A stretch of 22,716 bases of DNA from a virus (IMGVR_UViG_3300029989_000161:1-22716), one strand, 5' to 3'; positions 1 through 7,597 are shown, numbered from the stretch's first letter. Made by a program: numbers and translations. The notes: generated by a model not told the origin, from the sequence alone.

Positions 1-2
1 TA

Positions 3-2036
3 GTTGCGTTCTGTAAAGTAATAATCGATGGTGCACCCGCAATTGCTGAGGCGATAGGTGCAGTTCTAGTCGGATTTATGAATGTGATTATTACGTCGGT
101 TCCAAAAATTGTAGAGACTATTATGGTGTTATTAGGAGCACTATTAGATGCTATAGTACAATTCATACCTAAACTGGTTGACGCTGGTATGAAAATACTT
201 ATAGGATTTCTAAAGGGCATATCTGATAACATTCAACAGGTTGTCGAGACTGCTATATCCATAATCGTTAACATACTTAAGGGTATTGCTAATAAACTGC
301 CCGATGTTATTCAAGCAGGTGTTGACCTAATCATTAGTTTTATCGATGGTTTGGCTAGTGCCATAACTAATAACAAAGACAGAGCTATAACATCGATGAA
401 CAACCTTATAGGTTCGTTGCTTGATGCCGCGGTTAGTGTAATAACAAATCCGATTACGGGTATATTGTCCGTAGGAAAACATATCATCACTGGTTTAATA
501 GAAGGTCTTGGTATGAACGTTGCGGATATTACAAAAGCCGCACAAGATGTTGGCAATAACATCCTTGGAGCCATCAAAAGCTTCTTCAGGATCAAATCAC
601 CATCACGTCTAATGAGGGACGAGGTAGGTAATTACATTGTTCAGGGTATAGCAGAAGGTATAACAAAAGATATGAGTGCTGAGGATGCAGCGACTAAGAA
701 AGCACAGAACATTATGAGTGCTTTTAAGGACGCTCTTGCAAATATAGATCTATCTTCCAGTGCTACTGCTGTTGAGAATGAGTTATGGAATGCTACGAAC
801 AGAGACTCTGCGACCGAATCCGAGAAGTTTAATAAAGATATGGCTAAGACGGTAAAAGATATAGAGGATCAGAAGAAGAAAATAGAAATAGCGGATGCCC
901 TCTATAACAGAATGCTTAGTGACTATGGTCCAGAAAATAAGGACACCAAGCAAGCTTATGTAGACTCTCTAAAGGAGCAGGCAACTCTTGCTAATCTCTC
1001 AAACAAACGTACCGATGCTCAAAAGGCTGAGAACGAAAGATTGATAAAGGTTAAAGAGGACTTCATTGCATCAAATGCAAATACAAACAAATTAGAAAAT
1101 GAGTTATGGAATGCTCAGAATGGTAAGAACGCTTCCGAGTTAGAGAAATCTAACAGAGCATTAGATCTTGCCGCTAAGGATTTACAAACACAACAAGATA
1201 ACCAAAATATAGCGGCTAATAAATATAACGAGTTGCTTGGATCTCTAGGTGCTGAAGATAGTCAGGTTAGAAATGCGTATAATAAGTTCTTGGAAGAGAA
1301 AGTGAAGACAAGTAATCTGTTAAATCAGTATCGGGACTTAAATAAAGAAAATGCCGATAGACTTAATAAGTCAAGACTTGATTATTACGATTATCTCACT
1401 AAGAACCAGAAAATGTTATCCGACATGGGCATCACTCAGGCGGAAATAGATGATGCAGCAAGAAAAGTATCAGGTTATAACCCAGATTCCGCAGTTGCAC
1501 AATCAATGAAGACTAACGTTGAAGGCGCTGTTACGGACGCAATGACTACGGTTACAACCGTCTACGAGCAGAAAGCAGATCAAACATTTGTTGGACTTGT
1601 TAGTTCGTTTGGGGATTATGGCAAAACATATGCTGACGCATTAGGTACTGGTTTCTTAAGTGCATTTGACGTTGTTATGGAAAGTATTAAGCAAGCACTC
1701 AATGGATTAGAGTTAGAAATGCAAACTCGACTAAATAACATGAGCGAACAGATGAACAAAGTGTCAATAGCTAATGGCGGGTCGAGAGTTAGTCCTATTA
1801 TCGACTTAACAAGCGCATCATCGAAGGCTAAGACTATTAGTGCATCTACTTCAACGGCAAAAGCACAGTCGATAAGTAAGACAGCATCGACCACTGACAA
1901 AACAAGTCAAAATGGAAGTACTTCTACGGCCGAAAAGTCCATTGTATTTCAACAATACAATAATTCTCCTAAAGCTTTAGACCGCATTGATATTTATAGG
2001 CAAACACAAAATCTATTAGCAGGGAGGACAACCTAA
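3..2036 (+). CDS. Phage tail tape measure protein, C-terminal part (5' end outside window)
   Basis: The frame is already open at base 3, so the gene begins upstream; the first ATG inside the window is at 78. The tape measure sets tail length and sits in the tail tube. Visible here are hydrophobic amphipathic segments, then a Gly-rich stretch and the motif FFRIKSPSRLMRDEVGNYI, which is typical of tape-measure C-termini in Gram-positive siphophages. After it come two coiled-coil repeats of about 107 residues, each beginning ENELWNA (DNA near 774 and 1096), then a Ser/Thr/Ala/Lys-rich tail. The stop TAA overlaps the next start (TAATG), so the two genes are probably translationally coupled. The family call is firm; the exact start is unknown. 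Confidence 0.88.
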   Translation, partial: VAFCKVIIDGAPAIAEAIGAVLVGFMNVIITSVPKIVETIMVLLGALLDAIVQFIPKLVDAGMKILIGFLKGISDNIQQVVETAISIIVNILKGIANKLPDVIQAGVDLIISFIDGLASAITNNKDRAITSMNNLIGSLLDAAVSVITNPITGILSVGKHIITGLIEGLGMNVADITKAAQDVGNNILGAIKSFFRIKSPSRLMRDEVGNYIVQGIAEGITKDMSAEDAATKKAQNIMSAFKDALANIDLSSSATAVENELWNATNRDSATESEKFNKDMAKTVKDIEDQKKKIEIADALYNRMLSDYGPENKDTKQAYVDSLKEQATLANLSNKRTDAQKAENERLIKVKEDFIASNANTNKLENELWNAQNGKNASELEKSNRALDLAAKDLQTQQDNQNIAANKYNELLGSLGAEDSQVRNAYNKFLEEKVKTSNLLNQYRDLNKENADRLNKSRLDYYDYLTKNQKMLSDMGITQAEIDDAARKVSGYNPDSAVAQSMKTNVEGAVTDAMTTVTTVYEQKADQTFVGLVSSFGDYGKTYADALGTGFLSAFDVVMESIKQALNGLELEMQTRLNNMSEQMNKVSIANGGSRVSPIIDLTSASSKAKTISASTSTAKAQSISKTASTTDKTSQNGSTSTAEKSIVFQQYNNSPKALDRIDIYRQTQNLLAGRTT

Positions 2037-2941
2037 TGATCAAATCAGTAACTGTAATGAATTACTTAGGTGAGTCTATCACCCTTGAATTGGCCAACCC
2101 GGAGGAATCTGGGTTCGCTGTTCAAAAGATAGATGGGCTTGGTCCTGTAAAGGCAAACATTAATACAACGTCCTCTGCTACGACAGATGGGGCATTGTAT
2201 AACTCAGCAAGAACTAACTCACGTAACATTGTGATGTCATTGAAGTTCTTGTTCAAACCAACGATAGAGGAAGTACGTCAATTATCTTACAAATACTTCC
2301 CTGTTAAGAAACAAATCAAGTTGTTGTTCGAGACGGACATTCGTACGTGCGAGATCTATGGATATGTAGAGTCAAATGAACCAGATATATTCAGTAGTTT
2401 CTCAACTACACAAATCTCGATCATATGTCCAGATCCATATTTCTACTCGGTTGGTAAGACAACTACCATATTCTCTGGAGTGGAGTCAACATTTGAGTTC
2501 GAGTTTGAAAATAACTCTCTAGTTGACAAGACACTTGAGTTCGGTAACATACTTAACCTAACAATGCAAAACATATACTACTCTGGAGACTCAGAAATTG
2601 GAGTAGTGATCACTATGCATGCCTTTGGTGTGGCAACTAATATCACAATATACAACACTGATACGTACGAGTTAATGAAGATAGATACTGTTAAGTTAAC
2701 TGCTTTAACTGGATCAGGAATTGTTGCTGGTGACGATATAATCATCTCCACTGTACAAGGAGATAAATACATCAAGCTTCTTAGGAATGGTGTCTACACT
2801 AATATCCTAAATTGTCTTGATAAGAACGTTGATTGGTTTCATCTTGTCAAAGGCGATAATGTCTTTACTTATACGGCCGAGACTGGAGTAAACAATCTAC
2901 ATTTCATGATCGAGAATCAAACAATATATGAGGGGGTTTAA
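2036..2941 (+). CDS. Distal tail protein (Dit-like, siphovirus tail family)
   Basis: A 301-residue protein directly after the tape measure and before the Gp37-like protein, which is the classical place of Dit, the hub joining tail tube to baseplate. The N-terminal half (about residues 1-135) has the Dit-like layout: short strands, a long loop, and a conserved end ISIICPDPYFYS. The C-terminal half is beta-rich and probably a galectin-like or carbohydrate-binding-type domain, though that is inferred from position only. The SD is GGGAGGAC before ATG 2036, which overlaps the upstream stop. The 3' end reaches the region of the next gene's SD. Structural role is strongly supported by synteny, moderately by sequence. 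Confidence 0.8.
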   Translation: MIKSVTVMNYLGESITLELANPEESGFAVQKIDGLGPVKANINTTSSATTDGALYNSARTNSRNIVMSLKFLFKPTIEEVRQLSYKYFPVKKQIKLLFETDIRTCEIYGYVESNEPDIFSSFSTTQISIICPDPYFYSVGKTTTIFSGVESTFEFEFENNSLVDKTLEFGNILNLTMQNIYYSGDSEIGVVITMHAFGVATNITIYNTDTYELMKIDTVKLTALTGSGIVAGDDIIISTVQGDKYIKLLRNGVYTNILNCLDKNVDWFHLVKGDNVFTYTAETGVNNLHFMIENQTIYEGV

Positions 2942-2942
2942 T

Positions 2943-4010
2943 ATGGACTTATTAGTATTGGATGCTAACCTGCAAGCTATCGGTATATTTGATACTTTTG
3001 AGTCCCTCATATGGACCGATCGATACTACAAATATGGAGATTTTGAGATCTATACACAGGTTAATCCTGATGCATTGGTGGCCCTAACCGAGGACTACTT
3101 CCTTTACTTGAGGGGATCAGATCATGTTATGATTATAGAAGATTTGAAGATAGATACAAATGCCGAGACCGGTAATTACCTTACGGTCACAGGTAGATCT
3201 ATGGAATCGATTCTTGATCGTAGGATTATATGGGGACAAACAACCCTTACAGGAAATCTTCAAAATGGGATACAAAAACTATTAAACGAGAATATTATAG
3301 CTCCTACAATTGCTAATCGAAAGATAGATAACTTTATATTCGAAGCATCAACCGACCCAATAATTACAGCGTTGACTATAGACGCTCAGTATAGTGGGGA
3401 AGACTTATATGAAGCTATCCAAAAGTTATGCGAGACAAATAACATTGGGTTTAAGATAACTCTTACGGCCGATAACAAGCTAAAGTTCAAGTTATATGCT
3501 GGAGTTGATAGGTCATATGATCAATTAGCTAACCCATACATTGTATTCTCCCCGAAATTTGGTAATCTAATCAATAGTAATTATACGAGGTCTAAGAAGG
3601 CACTTAAAACCATCACTCTTATTGGCGGAGAAGGTGAAGGATCGGCTCGTAAAACTGCCATAGCTGAGATACCATCTGGCGGAGGTTCTGGATTATCCAG
3701 GAGGGAAAAGTTTACGGACGCTAAGGATGTTTCTTCGGCTGTAGACGGGGCAACCCTTACTCTACCAGTATATACTACCCAACTTATTCAAAAAGGATTA
3801 GAATCCCTAGCTGAGAGTGTATCCACCAAGGCCTTTGACGGCCAGGTAGAGACTACTAGTATGTATAAGTATGGTGATGATTTCTTTATGGGGGACATTA
3901 TTCAAATAGCGAACGAATACGGTCATGAAGCAAAAGCAAGGGTGGTTGAACTTATACATTCTCAAAGTTTGTCAGGTATAGATGTATATCCGACATTTAT
4001 AAAAGTTTAA
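2943..4010 (+). CDS. Siphovirus ReqiPepy6 Gp37-like tail protein (Tal position)
   Basis: This 355-residue protein resembles the Siphovirus ReqiPepy6 Gp37-like family, which lies at the tail tip where tail-associated lysin/hub proteins are found. Family-like features are the opening DLLVLDANLQAIGIFDTFES, the segment SMESILDRRIIW near residue 85, NPYIVFSPKFGNLINSNY near 195, and GEGEG followed by the GLSRREKF segment. The ATG at 2943 is chosen rather than the in-frame ATG at 2928 because AGGGGG (2931-2936) gives good SD spacing. It follows Dit within one base. No peptidase motif is evident, so enzymatic activity should not be assumed. The 3' stop sits in a short hairpin that also holds the next SD. 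Confidence 0.8.
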   Translation: MDLLVLDANLQAIGIFDTFESLIWTDRYYKYGDFEIYTQVNPDALVALTEDYFLYLRGSDHVMIIEDLKIDTNAETGNYLTVTGRSMESILDRRIIWGQTTLTGNLQNGIQKLLNENIIAPTIANRKIDNFIFEASTDPIITALTIDAQYSGEDLYEAIQKLCETNNIGFKITLTADNKLKFKLYAGVDRSYDQLANPYIVFSPKFGNLINSNYTRSKKALKTITLIGGEGEGSARKTAIAEIPSGGGSGLSRREKFTDAKDVSSAVDGATLTLPVYTTQLIQKGLESLAESVSTKAFDGQVETTSMYKYGDDFFMGDIIQIANEYGHEAKARVVELIHSQSLSGIDVYPTFIKV

Positions 4011-4022
4011 AGGAGGCCTTTA
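4008..4022 (+). promoter_or_regulatory. Short hairpin containing the SD of the fibre gene
   Basis: TAAAGG (4008-4013) is a perfect complement of CCTTTA (4017-4022), with AGG as a three-base loop. The hairpin contains the stop codon of the upstream gene and the whole SD (AAAGGAGG) of the fibre gene at 4024. Folding would hide the SD unless a ribosome finishing the upstream gene opens it. Six base pairs, half of them A-T, is weak, so the effect is inferred. Confidence 0.4.
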
Positions 4023-4023
4023 T

Positions 4024-5484
4024 ATGGCTGTAACATCTGGATTCTTTAATTCAGTAAATCATGATAGAAAATACAATGCTAACCAGTTCTCTACATTGTT
4101 TGAGGGTATTATCAATGATGGTGTATTTGCATCTATTGGCACTTCGCTTGTAGTTACTGCTAATGCAGGAATGAATATCAATGTTGGTGTTGGACGAGCA
4201 TGGTTCAATCGTACATGGACAGATAACGACGCAATATTACCTCTAGTAGTACCTGCTGCAGAAATGGTTCTAAATAGGATTGACGCTGTAGTGGTAGAAG
4301 TGGACACATCAGATGCCGTACGTCTAAATACAATTAAGGTCGTTAAAGGTATTCCTGCATCGGTACCAGTTAATCCTGTTATGACTGAAACGGCTACAAT
4401 CCATCAACATCCACTATGTTATATTTATGTTGGAGCTACAGTAACAGTTATAAATCAAGTAAATATAACAAATCTTGTAGGTACAGTAACTTGTCCGTTC
4501 ATAACTGGTATATTAGAAACCATGACTATAGAAGGGGTAACCACAATGCTTGAGGCCGAATTCAATACATGGTTCGATAACCTTAAGGCTCAATTAGAAG
4601 GTAATGTAGCTACAAATCTACAAAACCAAATAAACGATATTAATGAACTTAAAACTAGTACTCCAGATGTTAAAAATATAATTTATGAGACACAAATTGG
4701 TTCTTATATGCAATTTTGTGCAAATACGAGTGCTACATCATTAAACGCCGCTTTTGGCGCTATTAACGAAAGTCTTATTGGAAATATCGGAAAACAAATG
4801 GCGATGTATGCTTGGTTTATGGGTAGAGATAAATTAGCTTATCCATATTTAAATCTAAGTACAAAAAATACTTTGGCACAAATAGTTGCTGATATACCTT
4901 TAAAAGAATCCATTGTTGTGGACTCTGTGTTGTTGACCCTAATATTAAATAGTCCATGGGCGTGTTCAGCGTTCTTTAGTTTAGCGAGTCCATTAAGTGA
5001 TGCTGTTAGAACAACGATTTTATTTGACTCAACATTAAGGACTTTGGTTTTAAATAATGCTAATGCACGTACAGTATTATTTGGACAGTCTAGACCGATT
5101 ATAGTATATGATAAAGGTGATGAGAAATTAACCATAACCAATGGATATACTGCAGGAGGTAATTATGGAGGTACAGGCACAAAAATGGCAACGCAATTCT
5201 TATTGACGGGGGCGTCAAGTGGAGGAAGTGGTGCTATGTCAACTACTTTGAAATTCTTATTGCCAAATATAAATAGATGTGTTATGAATTTAATTGAGAA
5301 CAATAGTTCTAGTAACTATTTTAATTTATTGGCAACTCAACAATCTGCAGCCACAATGGGCTTATTAATAACTACAGGTTTACGAACTATTACAATGGGA
5401 ACAACAAGTGTGGATTTAAGCTTCATGACGCAAGGGTCCGGGGGTAGACTAGCTCTTGATTATGTTGCATTCTATTGCGCGTAG
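4024..5484 (+). CDS. Tail fibre / baseplate receptor-binding structural protein
   Basis: A 486-residue protein. Residues 1-190 follow a layout common in Gram-positive phage baseplate proteins: it opens with SGFFNSVNHDRKYNANQFS, has a run of strands around GRAWFNRTWT, then RIDAVVVEVD and a short amphipathic helix MLEAEFNTWFDNLKAQLEG at about 176-194 that probably trimerises. The C-terminal 290 residues have a different character, with many small residues and a Gly-rich segment (GGNYGGTGTK, about 378), and are the likely host-contact part. It sits between the Gp37-like protein and the XkdX-like protein, exactly where receptor-binding fibres lie. The specific receptor cannot be read from sequence. 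Confidence 0.75.
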   Translation: MAVTSGFFNSVNHDRKYNANQFSTLFEGIINDGVFASIGTSLVVTANAGMNINVGVGRAWFNRTWTDNDAILPLVVPAAEMVLNRIDAVVVEVDTSDAVRLNTIKVVKGIPASVPVNPVMTETATIHQHPLCYIYVGATVTVINQVNITNLVGTVTCPFITGILETMTIEGVTTMLEAEFNTWFDNLKAQLEGNVATNLQNQINDINELKTSTPDVKNIIYETQIGSYMQFCANTSATSLNAAFGAINESLIGNIGKQMAMYAWFMGRDKLAYPYLNLSTKNTLAQIVADIPLKESIVVDSVLLTLILNSPWACSAFFSLASPLSDAVRTTILFDSTLRTLVLNNANARTVLFGQSRPIIVYDKGDEKLTITNGYTAGGNYGGTGTKMATQFLLTGASSGGSGAMSTTLKFLLPNINRCVMNLIENNSSSNYFNLLATQQSAATMGLLITTGLRTITMGTTSVDLSFMTQGSGGRLALDYVAFYCA

Positions 5485-5495
5485 GAGGATAAAAT

Positions 5496-5660
5496 ATGTT
5501 AACAATGGAACAACGACTTGAACAGCAGTTAACCGCACAAGAACTTATTTTGATAGAGCAGGGACAGGTTCAAACAGATCAAGAACTGACTCTAATCGAA
5601 CAAGGTCAAATGCAGACTGACTTAGAATTACAAATCATTGAGTTAGGAGGTGCCGTATGA
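5496..5660 (+). CDS. Small Gln-rich repeat protein at end of tail module
   Basis: A 54-residue protein beginning MLTMEQRLEQQLTAQ, preceded by AGGAGGATAAAAT. It contains a repeat of about 14 residues, seen as LILIEQGQVQTDQE then LTLIEQGQMQTDLE then a partial third copy LQIIELG. The pattern suggests an amphipathic or coiled-coil strand. It overlaps the next gene by ATGA, showing translational coupling. Small proteins in this slot are common between fibre and lysis genes in Gram-positive phages, but the function is unknown to me. Too short to be classified by family with confidence; the reading frame is supported by SD, coupling and repeat conservation. Confidence 0.7.
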   Translation: MLTMEQRLEQQLTAQELILIEQGQVQTDQELTLIEQGQMQTDLELQIIELGGAV

Positions 5661-5836
5661 GCAAAATTGAGAAAATAAAAGACCGTTATGAGAAAGGCTT
5701 CATAACTCCTGAGCAATTGCAAAAATATGTTGACCTACAGGTGATTACTCCTGAGCAGTTCACTGAAATAACAGTAATACCGGAGGTAGTTGTAGAGACC
5801 CCAATAGAAGCGCCGCAAGAAGAACCAATCAACTAA
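5657..5836 (+). CDS. XkdX-like small tail protein
   Basis: A 59-residue protein starting MSKIEKIKDRYEKGFIT. The pattern of K-I-x-x-Y-x-K-G-x-I-T, then V-x-x-x-V-I-T-x-E-Q-(F/Y)-x-E-I-T, matches the XkdX family of short proteins found after the fibre genes of PBSX-like and other Gram-positive phages. The tail of the protein is acidic and Pro-rich (about residues 41-59) and differs from the family core. The start overlaps the previous stop (ATGA), with GGAGGTG as SD. Its job in the virion is not established; the family match is based on motif recall. Confidence 0.75.
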   Translation: MSKIEKIKDRYEKGFITPEQLQKYVDLQVITPEQFTEITVIPEVVVETPIEAPQEEPIN

Positions 5837-5857
5837 TAGAGAGAAGGTTGACGTAAA

Positions 5858-6145
5858 ATGGATTTGGTAATGATACAAGAGATAATTAAAGGGTCAAGTT
5901 CACCCTTATTATCAGCGGCTATTATTTATGCAGCTAAAAAAATAAGTAAAACATACTCTGATAGTAAAAAAGATTGTGCATGGCATAAAGAGCAAACCAT
6001 AACACAAAACTTTGCTTTGGATGCTGTTCTTGATTACATAGAAAGAGATGCAGTAAGACATGATATAGCGCTTAACGGTCGTTTTGCTCGCGCACGAAAA
6101 CATATTGATGGAAATATGGAAAAAATAGAGAAAGGAGAAAATTAA
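5858..6145 (+). CDS. Small protein between tail and holin, function unknown
   Basis: 95 residues, SD GAGAAGG before ATG 5858, ending one base before the holin start. Residues 9-27 (SSSPLLSAAIIYAAKKISK) form a short hydrophobic or amphipathic segment; the rest is charged and helical with several His and Arg residues. Position directly before a holin suggests a lysis accessory or membrane-associated protein, like the small partner proteins in other phage lysis cassettes, but I do not recognise the family. The SD of the holin lies in its last codons, so expression of the two is probably coupled. Confidence 0.65.
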   Translation: MDLVMIQEIIKGSSSPLLSAAIIYAAKKISKTYSDSKKDCAWHKEQTITQNFALDAVLDYIERDAVRHDIALNGRFARARKHIDGNMEKIEKGEN

Positions 6146-6146
6146 T

Positions 6147-6485
6147 ATGCCAAATAAGATTACACTAGCGTGGTTCGTAGCCGCGCTTACACGTGCAGTA
6201 AAAACATCAGCTCAAACGATGCTTGGAATGTTTACAGTAGGTAGTGCTATTAACGAGATCAGTTGGTCTCGTATAGTATCTATCTCATTGGTGGCAGGTC
6301 TATTCTCAGTTCTTACTAGTATAGTTACTGGTCTGCCAGAAGCTGTTACGGACGGGACATTGAAAGTAGATCCAAGCAATCCTGAGAAAGATGTTTACAA
6401 ATTTGAGTTCAACGATGAGCTTGAGAATCTTGCTAAGAAGAAAACTGTTACGTTTATAGTTGATTCCACATCAACCAACTCCTAG
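6147..6485 (+). CDS. Holin (phage r1t-type family)
   Basis: 112 residues. The N-terminal part, with WFVAALTRAVKTSAQTMLGM then GSAINEISWSRIVSISLVAGLFSVLTSIVTGLPE, follows the pattern of the lactococcal phage r1t holin family: two membrane helices (about residues 8-30 and 43-64) joined by a short turn with a conserved Trp, then the GLPE motif. Such holins form membrane lesions that let the endolysin reach the wall. The C-terminal 45 residues are hydrophilic and acidic, and longer than the minimal family. SD AAAGGAGA precedes ATG 6147. No endolysin follows directly; the only wall hydrolase in the window is at 11671. Confidence 0.8.
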   Translation: MPNKITLAWFVAALTRAVKTSAQTMLGMFTVGSAINEISWSRIVSISLVAGLFSVLTSIVTGLPEAVTDGTLKVDPSNPEKDVYKFEFNDELENLAKKKTVTFIVDSTSTNS

Positions 6486-6489
6486 TCAC

Positions 6490-6514
6490 TCGCAATTAAA
6501 ACACGCCTTATAAT
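6490..6514 (+). promoter_or_regulatory. TCGC/ACA/-10 phage promoter, copy 1
   Basis: TCGC at 6490-6493, ACA at 6501-6503, TATAAT at 6509-6514, followed by GAAAG. No TTGACA-like -35 box is present. It starts just after the holin stop and serves the gene at 6542. Confidence 0.75.
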
Positions 6515-6541
6515 GAAAGAAATTTGAGAGGAGAAGGCGAA

Positions 6542-6826
6542 ATGATATTTAAGCCAAAAAAGACAGACAGTTTGACGAAAGAAATGGAATCAATAGTAAC
6601 AAAGATGTCACAATTAGAACCGAACACAGATGAATACACTGCGATGGCGAAGAACCTAGCTACACTTTACGATGCAAAAAGTAAAGTAAAAGATCGAAAG
6701 ATTAGCTGGGATCCGATAGTCACAGGTGCATTTAGCTTGTTAGGCATACTGATAATTGTGCTACATGAAGATGTTAACGTGATAACAAGTAAGGCACTGG
6801 GGTTAGTCGTAAAAGGGCGTGTGTAA
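6542..6826 (+). CDS. Small membrane protein of phage end-of-tail region
   Basis: 94 residues with SD GAGAGGAGA before ATG 6542; upstream TTG 6524 lies before the SD and is rejected. Residues 1-55 are charged and helical, suggestive of a coiled coil. One membrane helix covers about residues 59-75 (DPIVTGAFSLLGILIIVL), followed by a conserved-looking tail VNVITSKALGLVVKGRV. I recall similar small membrane proteins in many Gram-positive phages near the lysis genes, without a known role. The gene has its own promoter (6490) and its stop codon lies in the loop of a terminator hairpin, making it the first single-gene cassette. Confidence 0.75.
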   Translation: MIFKPKKTDSLTKEMESIVTKMSQLEPNTDEYTAMAKNLATLYDAKSKVKDRKISWDPIVTGAFSLLGILIIVLHEDVNVITSKALGLVVKGRV

Positions 6827-6845
6827 CAACACGCCTTCCCCTTTT
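6816..6845 (+). terminator. Intrinsic terminator with the stop codon in its loop
   Basis: GGCGTGT (6816-6822) pairs perfectly with ACACGCC (6829-6835). The six-base loop GTAACA contains the TAA stop (6824-6826) of the upstream gene. The tract TTCCCCTTTT follows. A strong 7-bp GC-rich stem; the T-tract is interrupted by C. Confidence 0.75.
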
Positions 6846-6869
6846 CGCATAATTTACAACCCATCTTAA
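6845..6869 (+). promoter_or_regulatory. TCGC/ACA promoter-like copy with a degenerate -10
   Basis: TCGC at 6845-6848 and ACA at 6856-6858 have the standard spacing, but the -10 position (6864-6869) reads TCTTAA. It overlaps the end of the terminator tract and sits 32 bases ahead of a good copy, so it may be a weak or decayed promoter or an extra binding site. Confidence 0.45.
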
Positions 6870-6876
6870 ATTTTCC

Positions 6877-6901
6877 TCGCATATTTTACACGGACTATAA
6901 T
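6877..6901 (+). promoter_or_regulatory. TCGC/ACA/-10 phage promoter
   Basis: TCGC at 6877-6880, ACA at 6888-6890, TATAAT at 6896-6901 followed by GAAAT. It serves the cassette at about 6929. Confidence 0.75.
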
Positions 6902-6928
6902 GAAATTAAATTATTAACAATTGAAGAA

Positions 6929-7141
6929 TTGATAGTTATCAAATCAGAATATACAATGAAGGCATGCGAAGAAGACGGCAAGAATAAGAGAACAAACACA
7001 ATCTTGTGGTACGCTTCACATGCAATATTGATATATAATAGATTTGGTACGACATCAAAGATCGAAAAAGACGTTAAAGAATTTAAACAAACAGTTGGTG
7101 AATTAGTACTTAATTTCAAAGAATTAAAGAATGAAGCTTAG
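6929..7141 (+). CDS. Small helical protein without a visible RBS (start uncertain)
   Basis: Read from TTG 6929 the product is 70 residues; from ATG 6956 it is 61. The frame stays open upstream to about 6899 and would encode KLLTIEELIVIKSEY, which looks like genuine protein sequence, yet no ATG/GTG and no SD lies between the terminator at 6816 and 6956. This is the only gene in the cassette series without an SD. Possibilities are a leaderless message, a rare start codon, or loss of the start region by a small indel. Content: charged helices and a hydrophobic patch around WYASHAILIYN. The C-terminus NEA-stop is dictated by the terminator hairpin. No family recognised. Confidence 0.5.
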   Translation: MIVIKSEYTMKACEEDGKNKRTNTILWYASHAILIYNRFGTTSKIEKDVKEFKQTVGELVLNFKELKNEA

Positions 7142-7154
7142 GCTTCTTTCTTTT
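7133..7154 (+). terminator. Stop-in-loop terminator (GAAGC-TTAG-GCTTC)
   Basis: GAAGC 7133-7137 pairs with GCTTC 7142-7146; the loop TTAG ends with the TAG stop 7139-7141. Beyond one T/T mismatch the flanking A-rich and T-rich stretches can extend pairing. Tract TTTCTTTT follows and its last T is the T of the next TCGC box. Confidence 0.7.
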
Positions 7155-7178
7155 CGCATTTAAAACATAGCCTCTAAT
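7154..7178 (+). promoter_or_regulatory. TCGC/ACA/-10 phage promoter
   Basis: TCGC 7154-7157, ACA 7165-7167, -10 TCTAAT 7173-7178 followed by AGAAA. The first T is shared with the preceding terminator tract. Serves the gene at 7201. Confidence 0.72.
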
Positions 7179-7200
7179 AGAAATTAAAGGAGGAGATAAT

Positions 7201-7353
7201 ATGAAAAAGACTTTTGAAGAAAAATCAGAAAGTGTCGTTTTATTACTATGTCTGGGAGCATCGCTATTTGTAGCGGGTTACTTGGTAGGAAGATTTACGG
7301 CAATATCAGATTTACAAAAAGGATATTTGAATTGTTTTATACCGAAAAATTAA
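7201..7353 (+). CDS. Tiny single-pass membrane protein
   Basis: 50 residues, beginning MKKTFEEKSESVVLLLC, with SD AAAGGAGG (7189-7196) and its own promoter at 7154. One membrane helix spans about residues 12-31 (VVLLLCLGASLFVAGYLVG); a short charged N-terminus precedes it. Function unknown. Unlike its neighbours it stops at TAA 7351-7353, six bases before the GAAGC-TTAG-GCTTC hairpin, so its stop is not in the loop. The DNA from 7350 on is nearly identical to that at the end of the gene at 12332, where it is read in another frame to give KTEA-stop. Confidence 0.7.
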   Translation: MKKTFEEKSESVVLLLCLGASLFVAGYLVGRFTAISDLQKGYLNCFIPKN

Positions 7354-7358
7354 AGACG

Positions 7359-7380
7359 GAAGCTTAGGCTTCTTTCTTTT
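7359..7380 (+). terminator. GAAGC-TTAG-GCTTC terminator, copy outside the reading frame
   Basis: GAAGC 7359-7363, loop TTAG 7364-7367, GCTTC 7368-7372, then TTTCTTTT. The upstream gene already stopped at 7353. The terminal T overlaps the next promoter. Confidence 0.68.
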
Positions 7381-7404
7381 CGCATTTAAAACATTGCCTA
7401 TAAT
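7380..7404 (+). promoter_or_regulatory. TCGC/ACA/-10 phage promoter
   Basis: TCGC 7380-7383, ACA 7391-7393, TATAAT 7399-7404 followed by AGAAC. Serves the gene at 7434. Confidence 0.78.
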
Positions 7405-7433
7405 AGAACTATATTTTAAAAGGAGGTTTTAAA

Positions 7434-7562
7434 ATGTTTTGGGATATTATAGAAAGTAGAGAAGCAATGATCGTAGGATTGTTGTGGTTAATACCATTAC
7501 TAATAGTAGGACTTACATGGGCAAACAAAGATGAAGAAATAGAGTTAGAAGAGGAAGCATAG
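7434..7562 (+). CDS. Tiny single-pass membrane protein
   Basis: 42 residues, beginning MFWDIIESREAMIVGLLW, with SD AAAAGGAGG upstream and its own promoter at 7380. The membrane helix covers about residues 12-29 (MIVGLLWLIPLLIVGLTW); the C-terminus is acidic and ends EEEA-stop. The stop TAG (7560-7562) is in the loop of a terminator variant. Function unknown. It resembles its neighbours in design (one short helix plus charged tail) but not in sequence, suggesting independent cargo in a common expression frame. Confidence 0.7.
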   Translation: MFWDIIESREAMIVGLLWLIPLLIVGLTWANKDEEIELEEEA

Positions 7563-7573
7563 GCTTTCTTTTT
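7554..7573 (+). terminator. Stop-in-loop terminator, ATAG variant
   Basis: GAAGC 7554-7558, loop ATAG 7559-7562 (TAG is the stop), GCTTTC from 7563, then CTTTTT. The stem includes a G-T wobble and can extend into the GAGG upstream. No promoter copy follows, so the gene at 7598 would need read-through. Confidence 0.6.
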
Positions 7574-7597
7574 ATTAAATTTATGGAGGTATTACAA

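Noticed and set aside
311-595. Open reading frames on the - strand within the tape measure and many later genes (for example 1616-1900, 9432-9758, 12157-12582)
   Set aside because: They lie fully opposite strongly supported + strand genes, have no SD or sensible protein character, and nothing else in the window is on the - strand.
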